The position numbers were made by a program, and so were the translations under genes. A stretch of 64,000 nucleotides of DNA from Massilia sp. BJB1822 (GTDB lineage Bacteria; Pseudomonadota; Gammaproteobacteria; Burkholderiales; Burkholderiaceae_D), in NCBI RefSeq assembly GCF_013369485.1, contig NZ_JABWEB010000002.1:62001-126000 (forward strand), given 5' to 3'. Positions 1 through 8,907 of the stretch are shown piece after piece; positions within the stretch are counted from its first letter, which is position 1; the number at the start of each line of letters is the position of its first letter. A model generated the notes under the pieces. It worked only from the letters and a program-made list of their open reading frames with translations, was not told the origin of the DNA and made no database searches.

Positions 1-1556
1 ACATTGGCGGCCACGCCCGGCAGCACCGGCGACAGCAGGATGGCTAGCTGGCGGAACAGGATCAGGGCCGTGGTGCAGACTTCATGCAGTTCGGCGGTCT
101 TCTCCGCGTCTTTGGCCAGCACCCATGGCTTGTTCTCGTCCACGTACTGGTTGGCGGCGTCGGCGATTTCCATGATTTCGCGCAAGGCCTTGCCGAATTC
201 GCGGTTCTCGAAGTTGTGGGCGATGCTGGCCTGGCGTTCCTTGCCCTCGGCCGACAGCAGGGCGCGCTTGATCCAGTCCTGGGCCGATGGCGACAGCTCG
301 CTCGCCAGCTTGCCGTCGAATTTCTTGGCGATAAAGCCGGCGCAGCGGCTGGCGATGTTGACGAATTTGCCAATCAGGTCGGAATTCACGCGCGCCACGA
401 AGTCGTCGCCGGTGAAGTCCAGGTCTTCCACCTTGGAGTTCAGCTTGAAAGCGATGTAGTAGCGCAGCCATTCAGGATTCATGCCCAGGTTCAGATAGCG
501 CAGCGGCGAAATGCCGGTGCCGCGCGATTTGGACATTTTTTCATTGTTCACGGTCAGGTGGCCGTGCACATTGACTTTCAGCTTCTCGATCACCGGATGG
601 TCGGCGAATTTCAGCATGGCCGGCCAGAACAGCAGGTGGAAGGACACGATATCCTTGCCGATGAAGTGGATCTGCTCGGTGGCCGGATCGTTCAGCAGGG
701 CGTTGAAGTCCATGCCCTGCTTTTCGCAATAATTCTTCAGACTGGCCAGGTAGCCCACCGGCGCGTCCAGCCACACATAGAAGAACTTGCCCGGCGCGTC
801 CGGAATCGGGATGCCGAAGTAGGGCGCGTCGCGCGAAATATCCCAGTCGGCCAGCTTTTCGCCGGCTTCGCCCAGCCACTCGCTGACCTTGTTGACCATT
901 TCCGGCTGCAAGCGGCCTGGCGTGTTCAGCCAGTCGCGCAGGAATTCGAAGCAGCGCGGATCGGACAGCTTGAAGAAGTACTGTTCGGAAGGCTTCAGGA
1001 TCGGCGTGGCATTGGTGAAGACCGAGAACGGATTCACCAGCTCGGTCGGCTGGTAAGCGGCGCCGCACACCTCGCAGTTGTCGCCGTACTGGTCCTTGGC
1101 GTGGCATTTCGGGCACTCGCCCTTGATATTGCGGTCGGCCAGGAACATGCCTTTGACCGGATCGTAGAAACGGTCCACGGTCTTGGTCTGGATCAGGCCG
1201 GCGTCGCGCAGCTTGCGGTAGATGCCCTGGGACAGCTCGACATTTTCCGGCGAATCGGTGGAGTACCAGTTATCGAAGGCGATGTGGAAGCCGTCCAGGT
1301 ACTGGGCGCGGCCGGCCGCGATCTTGGCCACGAATTCCTGCGGCGTAATGCCTTCTTTTTCGGCAGCGATCATGATCGGCGTGCCGTGGGTATCGTCGGC
1401 GCCGACGAAATGCACTTCGCGCAGGCCGTTGCCTTCGCTCTGCATTCGCTGGAAACGAACCCAGATGTCGGCCTGGATGTATTCCATCATATGGCCGATG
1501 TGGAAGGCAGCGTTTGCGTAGGGCAGGGCAGTAGTGACGAACAGCTTGCGGGTCAT
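1..1556 (-). CDS. metG: Methionyl-tRNA synthetase, 3' end outside the window
   Basis: Class I aminoacyl-tRNA synthetase that charges tRNA-Met in the cytoplasm. The gene runs off the left edge: about 518 N-terminal residues are visible of roughly 690 usual for the family. The protein opens [16 protein letters not shown], the HIGH signature is exact at residues 19-22, four zinc-knuckle cysteines (CPKC and CEVC pairs) lie near residues 145-165, and the KMSKS loop is near residue 340. The start ATG is the only sensible one, just ahead of the HIGH core. It diverges from apbC/mrp, a pairing common in betaproteobacteria. The missing part should hold the rest of the anticodon-binding domain and possibly a C-terminal dimerisation domain. 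Confidence 0.97.
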   Translation of the reverse strand, partial: MTRKLFVTTALPYANAAFHIGHMMEYIQADIWVRFQRMQSEGNGLREVHFVGADDTHGTPIMIAAEKEGITPQEFVAKIAAGRAQYLDGFHIAFDNWYSTDSPENVELSQGIYRKLRDAGLIQTKTVDRFYDPVKGMFLADRNIKGECPKCHAKDQYGDNCEVCGAAYQPTELVNPFSVFTNATPILKPSEQYFFKLSDPRCFEFLRDWLNTPGRLQPEMVNKVSEWLGEAGEKLADWDISRDAPYFGIPIPDAPGKFFYVWLDAPVGYLASLKNYCEKQGMDFNALLNDPATEQIHFIGKDIVSFHLLFWPAMLKFADHPVIEKLKVNVHGHLTVNNEKMSKSRGTGISPLRYLNLGMNPEWLRYYIAFKLNSKVEDLDFTGDDFVARVNSDLIGKFVNIASRCAGFIAKKFDGKLASELSPSAQDWIKRALLSAEGKERQASIAHNFENREFGKALREIMEIADAANQYVDENKPWVLAKDAEKTAELHEVCTTALILFRQLAILLSPVLPGVAAN

Positions 1557-1690
1557 GGTTAGTGCGCTTGTTGGGTGAATAAAAGAAGCATTTTACCAGC
1601 GGACGGCGGCGCTGCGCAGCTTGCGCGGGGTAGCGCCATGTAAAAGTGTCCATTTTGCGCTAGACTGCGGCATCACCAACGGAGATTCAC

Positions 1691-2779
1691 ATGAGCATCA
1701 CAGTAGAAGACGTCAAGGCAGCGCTGGCCACAGTTATCGATCCAAACACGGGCAAGGACTTCGTTTCCTCCAAATGCGTGCGCAAGCTGCAAGTCGAAGG
1801 CGGGATGGTCAGCCTGGAAATCGAGCTGGGTTATCCGGCGCGCAGCCAGATCGACGGCCTGCGCGCGAGCGTGCTGGCGGCCCTGGCCCCGATTGCCGGC
1901 GCCGACAAGATCAGCCTGAACATCTACAGCAAGATCATTTCCCACGCGGTGCAGCGCGGCCTGAAGCTGATGCCGAACGTGAAGAATATCATTGCCGTCG
2001 CCTCGGGCAAGGGCGGCGTGGGCAAATCCACCACGGCCGTCAATCTGGCCCTGGCGCTGGCCGCCGAAGGCGCGTCGGTGGGCGTGCTGGATGCCGATAT
2101 CTATGGTCCCTCCCAGCCGATGATGCTGGGCGTGAGCGGCCGTCCCGGCACGCGCGACGGCAAGACCATGGAGCCGATGGAAAACCACGGCGTGCAAGTA
2201 TCCTCGATCGGCTTCCTGATCGATCCGGACGAGCCGATGGTATGGCGCGGCCCGATGGTCACGCAAGCCCTGCAGCAGTTGCTGGAGCAGACCAACTGGC
2301 GCGACCTCGATTACCTGATCGTCGACATGCCGCCGGGCACGGGCGATATCCAGCTGACCTTGTCGCAGAAAGTGCCGGTGACGGGCGCCGTGATCGTCAC
2401 CACGCCGCAGGACATCGCCCTGCTGGATGCGCGCAAAGGCCTGAAAATGTTCGAGAAAGTCGGCATCCCGATTCTGGGCGTGGTGGAGAATATGAGCACC
2501 CACACCTGCTCCAACTGCGGCCACACCGAGCAGATCTTCGGCGAAGGTGGCGGCAAGAAAATGTGCGCCGACTTCGACACCGAATTCCTCGGCTCCCTGC
2601 CGCTGACCATGGCCATCCGCGAGCAGACCGACTCGGGCAAGCCGACCGTGGTGGCCGATCCCGAAGGCAAGGTGGCTGCCGTGTACAAGGAAATCGCGCG
2701 CAAAGTCGCGGTGAAAGTGGCTGAAAAAGCCAAGGATATGAGCAGCAAGTTCCCCAGCATAGTGATCAAAAACGACTAA
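1691..2779 (+). CDS. apbC: Mrp/NBP35-family Fe-S cluster carrier ATPase
   Basis: Cytoplasmic P-loop ATPase (ApbC/Mrp) that carries and transfers 4Fe-4S clusters to apoproteins. The 362-residue length is typical. An N-terminal MIP18/DUF59-like domain fills about residues 1-85. The deviant Walker A motif GKGGVGKST is at about 106-114, followed by the DADIYGPSQP switch region and DMPPGTGD. A cluster-binding CxxC (CSNC) lies near 273-276. A GGAG ribosome site precedes the ATG. The small secreted protein follows after 11 bases, so the two are probably cotranscribed. Confidence 0.94.
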   Translation: MSITVEDVKAALATVIDPNTGKDFVSSKCVRKLQVEGGMVSLEIELGYPARSQIDGLRASVLAALAPIAGADKISLNIYSKIISHAVQRGLKLMPNVKNIIAVASGKGGVGKSTTAVNLALALAAEGASVGVLDADIYGPSQPMMLGVSGRPGTRDGKTMEPMENHGVQVSSIGFLIDPDEPMVWRGPMVTQALQQLLEQTNWRDLDYLIVDMPPGTGDIQLTLSQKVPVTGAVIVTTPQDIALLDARKGLKMFEKVGIPILGVVENMSTHTCSNCGHTEQIFGEGGGKKMCADFDTEFLGSLPLTMAIREQTDSGKPTVVADPEGKVAAVYKEIARKVAVKVAEKAKDMSSKFPSIVIKND

Positions 2780-2790
2780 GGAGACATGCA

Positions 2791-3195
2791 ATGCACAAAC
2801 AGCAAGTGATGGCTCGCCTGGCGGCGGCCGCAGCCCTGGCGATGGCCTCGTTCGGTGCCACGGCGCAATCGGTATCGTTCGTGGAGCCAGCTGATGGCGC
2901 CACGGTCAGCAGCCCGTTCAAGGTCAAATTCGCCGTCAGCGGCATGGAAGTCAAGCCTGCGGGCGAGATGGCCGCCAACACCGGTCACCACCACCTGCTG
3001 ATCAATGGCGAAAGCATGAAAGCCGGCGAATCCATCCCCTTCGACGACAACCACCTGCACTTCGGCAAAGGTCAGACCGAAGCCGAAGTCAAGCTCCCGC
3101 CCGGAAAATACAAGCTCACCATGCAGTTCGCCAACGGCGCCCACCAAAGCTACGGCGCCGGCCTGAGCAAGACCATCAGCGTCACCGTCAAATAA
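2791..3195 (+). CDS. Secreted DUF4399-type protein
   Basis: A 134-residue exported protein of unknown function. A signal peptide is clear: a basic start, a hydrophobic Ala-rich stretch, then cleavage around ATAQS near residue 25. The mature part has the histidine-rich signature of the DUF4399 family: an NTGHHHLL motif, then DDNHLHFGKGQ, a PPGKYKL turn and a final TISVTVK strand. The clustered histidines suggest metal binding, but this is inference. A strong AAGGAG site sits just before the ATG, 11 bases after apbC, which implies translation from the same mRNA. Nothing in the sequence shows a functional link to Fe-S carriage. Confidence 0.8.
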   Translation: MHKQQVMARLAAAAALAMASFGATAQSVSFVEPADGATVSSPFKVKFAVSGMEVKPAGEMAANTGHHHLLINGESMKAGESIPFDDNHLHFGKGQTEAEVKLPPGKYKLTMQFANGAHQSYGAGLSKTISVTVK

Positions 3196-3338
3196 GCCCG
3201 TTTGATCTGCATCAACAAATGTCCCACCCTGGTGCCTGACACCAGAGTCGGACATTCCTTGATCGATATCAAAGAATGTCCACCCGCGGTGCCTGACACC
3301 AGGGTGGACATTTTTTGAGGCAGATCAAAGGCGGGCTT
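3194..3338. repeat. Pair of REP-like palindromes inside a larger inverted repeat
   Basis: Two imperfect palindromes at 3220-3254 and 3277-3310 each begin TGTCC, end GGACA and share the core GGTGCCTGACACCAG. They are separated by a short TTGAT...ATCAA spacer. The pair is nested in an outer inverted repeat (3194-3210 against about 3320-3338, AAGCCCG/GATCTGC against its complement). A run of T follows the second element at 3311-3316. The location between convergent genes suggests it doubles as a bidirectional terminator. I recall similar TGTCC-GGTG-CACC elements as intergenic repeats in Massilia and relatives, but could not check this here. Confidence 0.7.
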
Positions 3339-4770
3339 ACTTGAGGCGGGTGAAGGCGGTGGTGGTGGTGCCGATCAGGGCGCGGCCGCTGTTGCTGCTG
3401 TCGAAGCGGAGTTCGAGGTCTTGCGAACTGAGGAAGTAGGCGCCGTTGCCTGCGCTGTAGAGGGTTTCGGGGTCGCTTTGGCCGATGGCGATGGTCAGGC
3501 CTTCGCCGGAACGGGCGATCTGGAATTCGTTGGCGCCGAGCTGGTATTGGCCGGGTAGCTGCTGGATGGCGCTGGCATCCAATGCGACGGCGCGGCGCTC
3601 GCGGCTGCGGTGGGTGGGCCAGTTGTATTCGGCGGCAATGGCGGAGACCAGTTGGTGGATGAGTTCGCTGCCGCGCTCGCCATTGCTCATGATGACGAGG
3701 CCGTCGCCGCGCTCGGTGTAGGCGATCAGGCGGTTGCGGTAGCCTTCGTTCGATCCGCCGTGGCTGAAGGTTTGGGCTTGGCCTTCGCCCGCCATGCGCA
3801 GGCCGAGGCTGAAGTCGTCCAACACGGGGTTGAGCATGAGGTTGGCCATGGTTTGCGAGAGCACATGGTTGGCCTGTCCGGCGGCCGAGCGGCGCAGTTC
3901 GATGGCGAAACGGGCGACGTCGCTGGGCGTGGTCCATAGGCCGGCCGCGGCCAGCTCGGGATAGGTGTGCGGACCTCCGGCGACGGGTTTGCCTTGGCGG
4001 TCGTGCGGCAGGGCGGCGCGAGCCAGGCGGGCCGGAGGCAGCGGCTGTTCGAAGCTGCTGTCAGCCATGCCGACGGGCTTGAGCACGGTGCTGTCCATCA
4101 GGGCGGCGAAGCCTTCGGGACTTTTCTGCGTCATCACGTATTGCACCACGGTGTAGCCGCCGCCGGAATAGCGCCAGACGCTGCCCGGGCGCGTGCTGAC
4201 GTGCACGCCGCGCGAGTTGGCCGGCGCCGCGCCGTTCAGGATCTGCACCAGTTGCGGCACCGGTTTGCCGGCGGCATAGCCGGCGAAGCCGCTGACCGTG
4301 GTGCCGCCCGTGTGCGACAGCAGTTGGCGCAGGGTGACGGGGGAGTTGTCGATATCCTTGGGCAGCTTCCAGAACGTGGTGTAGCTGTTGACGTCGCGGT
4401 CCAGCGCCAGCTTGCCGTCTTCCACGAGTTTCAGGGCGGCCATGGCCGTCACCGGTTTGCTGATGGAGGCGGCCTGGAACAGGGTGGAGGGGGTGATGGC
4501 CGGTCCGCCCGCATACGCCACGCCATAGCCTTTGGCCCATTCGATTTCGCCGCCGTGGATCACGGCGATGCTCACGCCCGGCACGCCAAGCCGCGCCATT
4601 TCCTCGCTCAGCCTGCGCTTGACCGGCGCCATGCCCTGCACCGTGACGGCGGGCAGCAGCCCTTGTTCGATATTGGCGATATGCCGTTCCAGCACCGGGT
4701 TGGCGGTATCGGCGGCAAAAGCGGGCAGGGCGGCGAGCAGCGCGAGGGCGGCGGGGAGGCGGACGACCAT
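3337..4770 (-). CDS. Exported serine hydrolase, class C beta-lactamase-like fold
   Basis: Member of the serine beta-lactamase-like superfamily (class C/esterase/DD-peptidase type), 477 residues. A signal peptide covers roughly residues 1-20 with a cleavage-like AFAAD, so it acts in the periplasm or outside. The catalytic SxxK motif is SISK at residues 102-105. A YSGGGY motif near 200 occupies the YxN position, and HGG near 343 takes the place of the KTG box. A C-terminal beta domain of about 100 residues follows. I chose this ATG because AGGAG sits directly upstream and the signal peptide starts cleanly; an upstream in-frame start would bury it. It could be an esterase or peptidase rather than a beta-lactamase; substrate unknown. 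Confidence 0.85.
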   Translation of the reverse strand: MVVRLPAALALLAALPAFAADTANPVLERHIANIEQGLLPAVTVQGMAPVKRRLSEEMARLGVPGVSIAVIHGGEIEWAKGYGVAYAGGPAITPSTLFQAASISKPVTAMAALKLVEDGKLALDRDVNSYTTFWKLPKDIDNSPVTLRQLLSHTGGTTVSGFAGYAAGKPVPQLVQILNGAAPANSRGVHVSTRPGSVWRYSGGGYTVVQYVMTQKSPEGFAALMDSTVLKPVGMADSSFEQPLPPARLARAALPHDRQGKPVAGGPHTYPELAAAGLWTTPSDVARFAIELRRSAAGQANHVLSQTMANLMLNPVLDDFSLGLRMAGEGQAQTFSHGGSNEGYRNRLIAYTERGDGLVIMSNGERGSELIHQLVSAIAAEYNWPTHRSRERRAVALDASAIQQLPGQYQLGANEFQIARSGEGLTIAIGQSDPETLYSAGNGAYFLSSQDLELRFDSSNSGRALIGTTTTAFTRLK

Positions 4771-4951
4771 GGGTTCTCCTGATGTGTTGTCGGCTGAGTA
4801 TATGTGAAGCCGCCCGTCCTTGCTTGCCGTCATGATCGGCTGATGGCTGCGGCGCCACAGGGGCGGCGCAGACCGTCCGATGAATGTATAGGCCTGCCCG
4901 CGCGCCGCCTGTAATAAAATACCCCCTTTACCCTATTCGCTTTCTAACGAG

Positions 4952-6361
4952 ATGACCACCGCACCAGCCAAACCAGTCCGCACCCGTTTCGCTCCCAGCC
5001 CGACCGGCTTCCTCCACCTGGGCGGCGCCCGCACCGCGCTGTACTCCTGGGCCTACGCCCGCCACTTCGGCGGCACCTTCGTGCTGCGCATCGAGGACAC
5101 CGACCTGGAACGTTCGACCCCGGAAGCGGTGCAAGCCATCCTGGACGGCATGAAATGGCTGGGCCTGGACCACGACGAAGGCCCGTTCTACCAGATGCAG
5201 CGCATGGACCGCTATCGCGAGGTAGTGGCGCAGATGCTGCAGGAAGGCACGGCCTATTACTGCTATTCCTCGCCGGAAGAAGTGGAAGCGATGCGCGAGC
5301 GTATGCGCGCCGCCGGCGAGAAGCCGCGCTACGACGGCACCTGGCGTCCGGAAGAGGGCAAGGCGCTGCCGCCCGTGCCGGCCGACCGCAAGCCCGTGGT
5401 GCGCTTCAAGAACCCGCTGGACGGCGAAGTGAGCTGGAACGATGTGGTGAAAGGCACCATCACCATCGCCAATAAGGAGCTGGACGATCTGGTGATCGCC
5501 CGTCCGGACGGCACGCCGACCTATAACTTCTGCGTCGCGGTCGATGACTGGGATATGGGCATCACCCATGTGCTGCGTGGCGACGACCACGTCAACAATA
5601 CCCCGCGCCAGATCAATATCCTGCGCGCCATCGGCGCTCCGCTGCCGGAGTACGGCCACCTGCCGATGATCCTCGGTTCGGATGGCCAGAAGCTGTCCAA
5701 GCGCCACGGCGCGGTCAGCGTGATGGAATACCCGGCGCAAGGCTATCTGCCGGAAGCCATGCTGAACTACCTGGCCCGCCTGGGTTGGAGCCATGGCGAC
5801 GATGAAGTGTTCTCGATGCAGCAGTTCTGCGAATGGTTCAATCTGGAGCACCTGACTGCGTCTGCCGCCCAGTTCAATAATGAGAAGCTGGCCTGGCTGA
5901 ACAACCACTGGATCAAGCAGGCCGACAACGGCCGCCTGGCCGAGCTGGCGCAACCGAAGCTGAGCGCCGACGGCGCCCAGTTTGACGGCGCGCCGGAACT
6001 GGCCACCGTGCTGGGCCTGTTGAAGGAGCGCACCAACACCATCAACGAGCTGGCTGATGCCGCCATGCTGTTCTACCGTCAGCCGCAGCCGGACGCCGCG
6101 CTGATGACCCAGCACTTCACCGACGCCATCAAGCCGGCGCTGGCGCAGTTCGCCGAACGGATCGCCACGGTGGAGTGGAGCAAGGAAGCGATCTCGGCCA
6201 TGATGAAGGAAGTGCTGGCAGCGAACGGCCTGAAAATGCCGCAACTGGCCATGCCGCTGCGCCTGATGATTACCGGCCAATTGCAAACCCCGGCCATCGA
6301 TGCCGTGCTGCAGCTGTTCGGCCGTGAAACCGTTTCAGCCCGTTTGGCAAAATACCTCTGA
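4952..6361 (+). CDS. gltX: Glutamyl-tRNA synthetase
   Basis: Charges tRNA-Glu with glutamate. The 469-residue length fits the bacterial enzyme. The class I signature appears as [11 protein letters not shown] near residues 15-25, and the second ATP-binding loop KLSKRHG near 247. The C-terminal part is the helical anticodon-binding domain. The gene diverges from the serine hydrolase across 181 bases. Six tRNA genes follow, three of which are tRNA-Glu, this enzyme's own substrate. The stop codon lies only about 30 bases before a tRNA promoter. Confidence 0.97.
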   Translation: MTTAPAKPVRTRFAPSPTGFLHLGGARTALYSWAYARHFGGTFVLRIEDTDLERSTPEAVQAILDGMKWLGLDHDEGPFYQMQRMDRYREVVAQMLQEGTAYYCYSSPEEVEAMRERMRAAGEKPRYDGTWRPEEGKALPPVPADRKPVVRFKNPLDGEVSWNDVVKGTITIANKELDDLVIARPDGTPTYNFCVAVDDWDMGITHVLRGDDHVNNTPRQINILRAIGAPLPEYGHLPMILGSDGQKLSKRHGAVSVMEYPAQGYLPEAMLNYLARLGWSHGDDEVFSMQQFCEWFNLEHLTASAAQFNNEKLAWLNNHWIKQADNGRLAELAQPKLSADGAQFDGAPELATVLGLLKERTNTINELADAAMLFYRQPQPDAALMTQHFTDAIKPALAQFAERIATVEWSKEAISAMMKEVLAANGLKMPQLAMPLRLMITGQLQTPAIDAVLQLFGRETVSARLAKYL

Positions 6362-6388
6362 TATTTTCTTCAGAATTGCAATTGAGTA

Positions 6389-6416
6389 TTGCATTTTGCG
6401 GAGGGGCTGCTACAAT
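6389..6416 (+). promoter_or_regulatory. Promoter of the tRNA-Ala/Glu array
   Basis: A good sigma70 promoter: -35 TTGCAT at 6389-6394, a 16-base spacer, and -10 TACAAT at 6411-6416 with an upstream TGN extension. The predicted start is near 6423, some 12 bases before the first tRNA-Ala. Confidence 0.7.
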
Positions 6417-6434
6417 GCTGTCTCTTTCGCAAAC

Positions 6435-6510
<76 letters not shown>

Positions 6511-6555
6511 GTTAGCGAAGGAAGAAAAGAAGTTGTACGCAGTTGCAGTAAGTTG

Positions 6556-6564
6556 TGTTAAAAT
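6556..6564 (+). promoter_or_regulatory. Possible internal extended -10 promoter before tRNA-Glu copy 1
   Basis: TGTTAAAAT forms an extended -10 (TGN plus TAAAAT) 19 bases before tRNA-Glu. No good -35 is present at the right distance. It could let tRNA-Glu be transcribed apart from the upstream tRNA-Ala. Confidence 0.4.
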
Positions 6565-6583
6565 ACTGCGCCTGTTGTTCAGG

Positions 6584-6659
6584 GTCCCCATCGTCTAGAG
6601 GCCTAGGACATCACCCTTTCACGGTGAGTACCGGGGTTCGAATCCCCGTGGGGACGCCA
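6584..6659 (+). tRNA. tRNA-Glu(TTC), copy 1
   Basis: A 76-base tRNA with encoded CCA, closely matching the E. coli tRNA-Glu. The anticodon stem TCACC/GGTGA encloses the loop CTTTCAC with anticodon TTC. The same sequence occurs five times in this window. Confidence 0.97.
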
Positions 6660-6700
6660 AGGTAGTAAAGTAGTTGCTGTAGTAAATTGTTCGTGCCAGT

Positions 6701-6776
<76 letters not shown>

Positions 6777-6806
6777 AAAGGTGGCACGGATAATCGGTAG
6801 TTCAAG

Positions 6807-6882
6807 GTCCCCATCGTCTAGAGGCCTAGGACATCACCCTTTCACGGTGAGTACCGGGGTTCGAATCCCCGTGGGGACGCCA
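6807..6882 (+). tRNA. tRNA-Glu(TTC), copy 2
   Basis: Identical to the other tRNA-Glu copies. It belongs to the second Ala-Glu unit and has no clear promoter of its own, so it is probably cut from the array transcript. Confidence 0.97.
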
Positions 6883-6922
6883 GGTAGTAAGGTAGTAGCT
6901 GTAGTAAATTGTTCGTGCCAGT

Positions 6923-6998
<76 letters not shown>

Positions 6999-7031
6999 AA
7001 AGGTGGCACGGATAATCGGAAGTCCATTCAG

Positions 7032-7107
7032 GTCCCCATCGTCTAGAGGCCTAGGACATCACCCTTTCACGGTGAGTACCGGGGTTCGAATCCCCGTGGG
7101 GACGCCA
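7032..7107 (+). tRNA. tRNA-Glu(TTC), copy 3
   Basis: Last tRNA of the first array, identical to the other copies. A rho-independent terminator follows within 20 bases. Confidence 0.97.
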
Positions 7108-7124
7108 AAGAAATGAAAATGATC

Positions 7125-7148
7125 AAGCCGCCTAAGCGGCTTTTTTGT
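7125..7148 (+). terminator. Terminator of the first tRNA array
   Basis: The stem AAGCCGC/GCGGCTT with a small CTAA-containing loop is followed by a run of T. A near-copy of this terminator ends the second tRNA-Glu group at about 12692. Confidence 0.85.
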
Positions 7149-7222
7149 TTTTCTGCCTGCTGTTTTTCAATCCTCTTTGTTGTAAATCAAAGCTCCCTGC
7201 GCTTCCTGCAAACTTAACTCGA

Positions 7223-7250
7223 TTGCAGCGGCCGGAATCTGACCTATAGT
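7223..7250 (+). promoter_or_regulatory. Promoter of the cytochrome oxidase cluster
   Basis: -35 TTGCAG (7223-7228), a 16-base spacer and -10 TATAGT (7245-7250). Transcription would start near 7257, about 30 bases before the first gene of the cluster, which has a strong GGGGAGGAG ribosome site. Confidence 0.6.
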
Positions 7251-7287
7251 GAATTGATGACCGTATCGCCATTGGGGAGGAGACGTC

Positions 7288-7788
7288 ATGGAACTGCATC
7301 TACATTCGCATCGCTGGATTTCGCGCCAGCCGGATTGGCTGGCCGCTTCGATCGCAGGGTTTGGCGCCGGGGGCGTCATGATGCTGGTCGAGCTGTTGTG
7401 GTCCAGCCTGTCCGGCGGCAATCCTTGGGTGACCACCCGCATGGTGGCGGCCATGGCGATGGGCTGGGAGGTCTTGCAGACTTCCGGCTACGCGCTCGAT
7501 GTCGTCATTGTCGCGCTTGTTGTTCATTATGTGCTGGGCGTCGTTTTCGCCATGATGCTCGCAGCCTTGATAGCTCCCTTCCAGCTCGACTCCAGCACCG
7601 GCATGGTGCTGCTGGCGGGCGCGGTCTTCGGCGTGGTGCTGTATGTGCTGAATTTCTACGGCATGTCCGGCGCCTTTTCCTGGTTCGCCGAAATGCGCGG
7701 CTGGTCCACCGTGGTGACGCATATCATCTACGGCATGGCGGCGGCGTACATCTATCGCAAGCTGGAGCGTCCCGACAAGCAAGTTTGA
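7288..7788 (+). CDS. Four-helix membrane protein leading the oxidase cluster
   Basis: A 166-residue integral membrane protein of unknown function. Four hydrophobic segments lie at about residues 22-42, 70-95, 103-127 and 137-155. The N-terminus is histidine-rich (HLHSHRW) and the tail is basic. It has the best ribosome site of the cluster and lies 12 bases before the subunit II gene, so it is very likely cotranscribed with the oxidase. It has none of the copper- or haem-ligand motifs of known assembly factors (CtaG, Surf1, CtaB). An accessory or assembly role is inference from position only. Confidence 0.7.
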   Translation: MELHLHSHRWISRQPDWLAASIAGFGAGGVMMLVELLWSSLSGGNPWVTTRMVAAMAMGWEVLQTSGYALDVVIVALVVHYVLGVVFAMMLAALIAPFQLDSSTGMVLLAGAVFGVVLYVLNFYGMSGAFSWFAEMRGWSTVVTHIIYGMAAAYIYRKLERPDKQV

Positions 7789-7800
7789 GCGGGAGCCGAC

Positions 7801-8895
7801 ATGGCACTCGCCCTGGCTTTGGTGCTGATCGTCGTTGCTGCGCTGGTGTTCCATTATGTGAGTCCGTGGTGGCTCACGCCCATCGCATCCAACTGGCAGG
7901 CAATGGATGATGCGTTGATGCTCACGCTGGTGTTTACCGGCGTGGCGTTTGTCGTCATCCATCTTTTCGTTGCGTATGCGGTAGTGCGCTTCCGTCACCG
8001 CGAAGGACAGCGCGCTTCGGCCGAGCATGGCAACAAGAAACTCGAATGGTGGCTGATCGGCGGCACGACGCTGGGCATTATCGCGCTGCTGGCGCCGGGC
8101 TTGTCGGTGTATGCCAAGCTGATCGATCCGCCCAAGGATGCGCTGGTCTTCGAAGTCATGGGCCAGCAGTGGAACTGGCATTACCGGCTGCCGGGCAAGG
8201 ATGGCAAGCTGGGCCGCACCGAAGTGCGTTTCATGACGGCGGCCAATCCCTTCGGCATCAATCCGGAAGACCCCAACGGCCAGGACGATCTGCTGGTCGA
8301 TGGCCAGGAAATCCACCTGCCGCTGAACAAGCCGGTCAAGGCGCTGCTGCGCGCCCAGGATGTGCTGCACGATTTCTATGTTCCGCAATTCCGCACCCGC
8401 ATGAATATGGTGCCGGGCATTGTCACCACGTTCTGGTTCACGCCGACCCAGGTTGGCAAATTCGAGGTGCTGTGCGCCCAGCTGTGCGGCATGGGCCATT
8501 CGAATATGCGCAGCCAGGTGGTGGTGGAAGACGAGGCGGCGTGGCAAGCCTGGCTGACGAAGCAGCCGACCTTTGGCGGTGGCACGCCGGCCGGCGTCGG
8601 CGGTCCGGCCGAGCCGGGAAAGATGGGGCGGCTGCTGGCCCAGTCCAAAGGCTGCGTCGCCTGCCATAGCGTGGACGGCACGCAAAGCGTGGGGCCGGGC
8701 TGGAAAGGCTTGTTCGGCAAGACCGAAACCCTGGAGGGCGGCAAGACGGTGGCGGTGGATGAGGCGTATCTGAAGGAGGCGATCGCTACGCCGCAAGCCA
8801 GCCTGGTCAAGGGCTTCCCGCCCGTGATGCCGCCGACGCAGCTGAGCGATGCCGAGCTGGCGGCGCTGATCGACTATATCAAGACAATCCGTTAA
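7801..8895 (+). CDS. ctaC: Cytochrome c oxidase subunit II with fused cytochrome c domain (caa3 type)
   Basis: Electron-entry subunit of a haem-copper oxidase, 364 residues. Hydrophobic N-terminal segments anchor it, with WHY after the QQWNW aromatic cluster. The periplasmic domain carries the dinuclear CuA site: a His in VLHDFY, then CAQLCGMGH followed by NM. The C-terminal quarter is a fused class I cytochrome c with a CVACH haem-binding motif near residue 285 and a likely axial Met in PPVMPP. This fusion is what defines caa3-type enzymes. The gene is 12 bases upstream of subunit I. Confidence 0.95.
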   Translation: MALALALVLIVVAALVFHYVSPWWLTPIASNWQAMDDALMLTLVFTGVAFVVIHLFVAYAVVRFRHREGQRASAEHGNKKLEWWLIGGTTLGIIALLAPGLSVYAKLIDPPKDALVFEVMGQQWNWHYRLPGKDGKLGRTEVRFMTAANPFGINPEDPNGQDDLLVDGQEIHLPLNKPVKALLRAQDVLHDFYVPQFRTRMNMVPGIVTTFWFTPTQVGKFEVLCAQLCGMGHSNMRSQVVVEDEAAWQAWLTKQPTFGGGTPAGVGGPAEPGKMGRLLAQSKGCVACHSVDGTQSVGPGWKGLFGKTETLEGGKTVAVDEAYLKEAIATPQASLVKGFPPVMPPTQLSDAELAALIDYIKTIR

Positions 8896-8907
8896 GGGGA
8901 GGGCGCG

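Noticed and set aside
84..1562. Long open frame on the plus strand opposite metG
   Set aside because: The metG frame on the minus strand has HIGH, KMSKS and zinc cysteines. The opposite frame has no recognisable domain and is a by-product of high GC at third codon positions.
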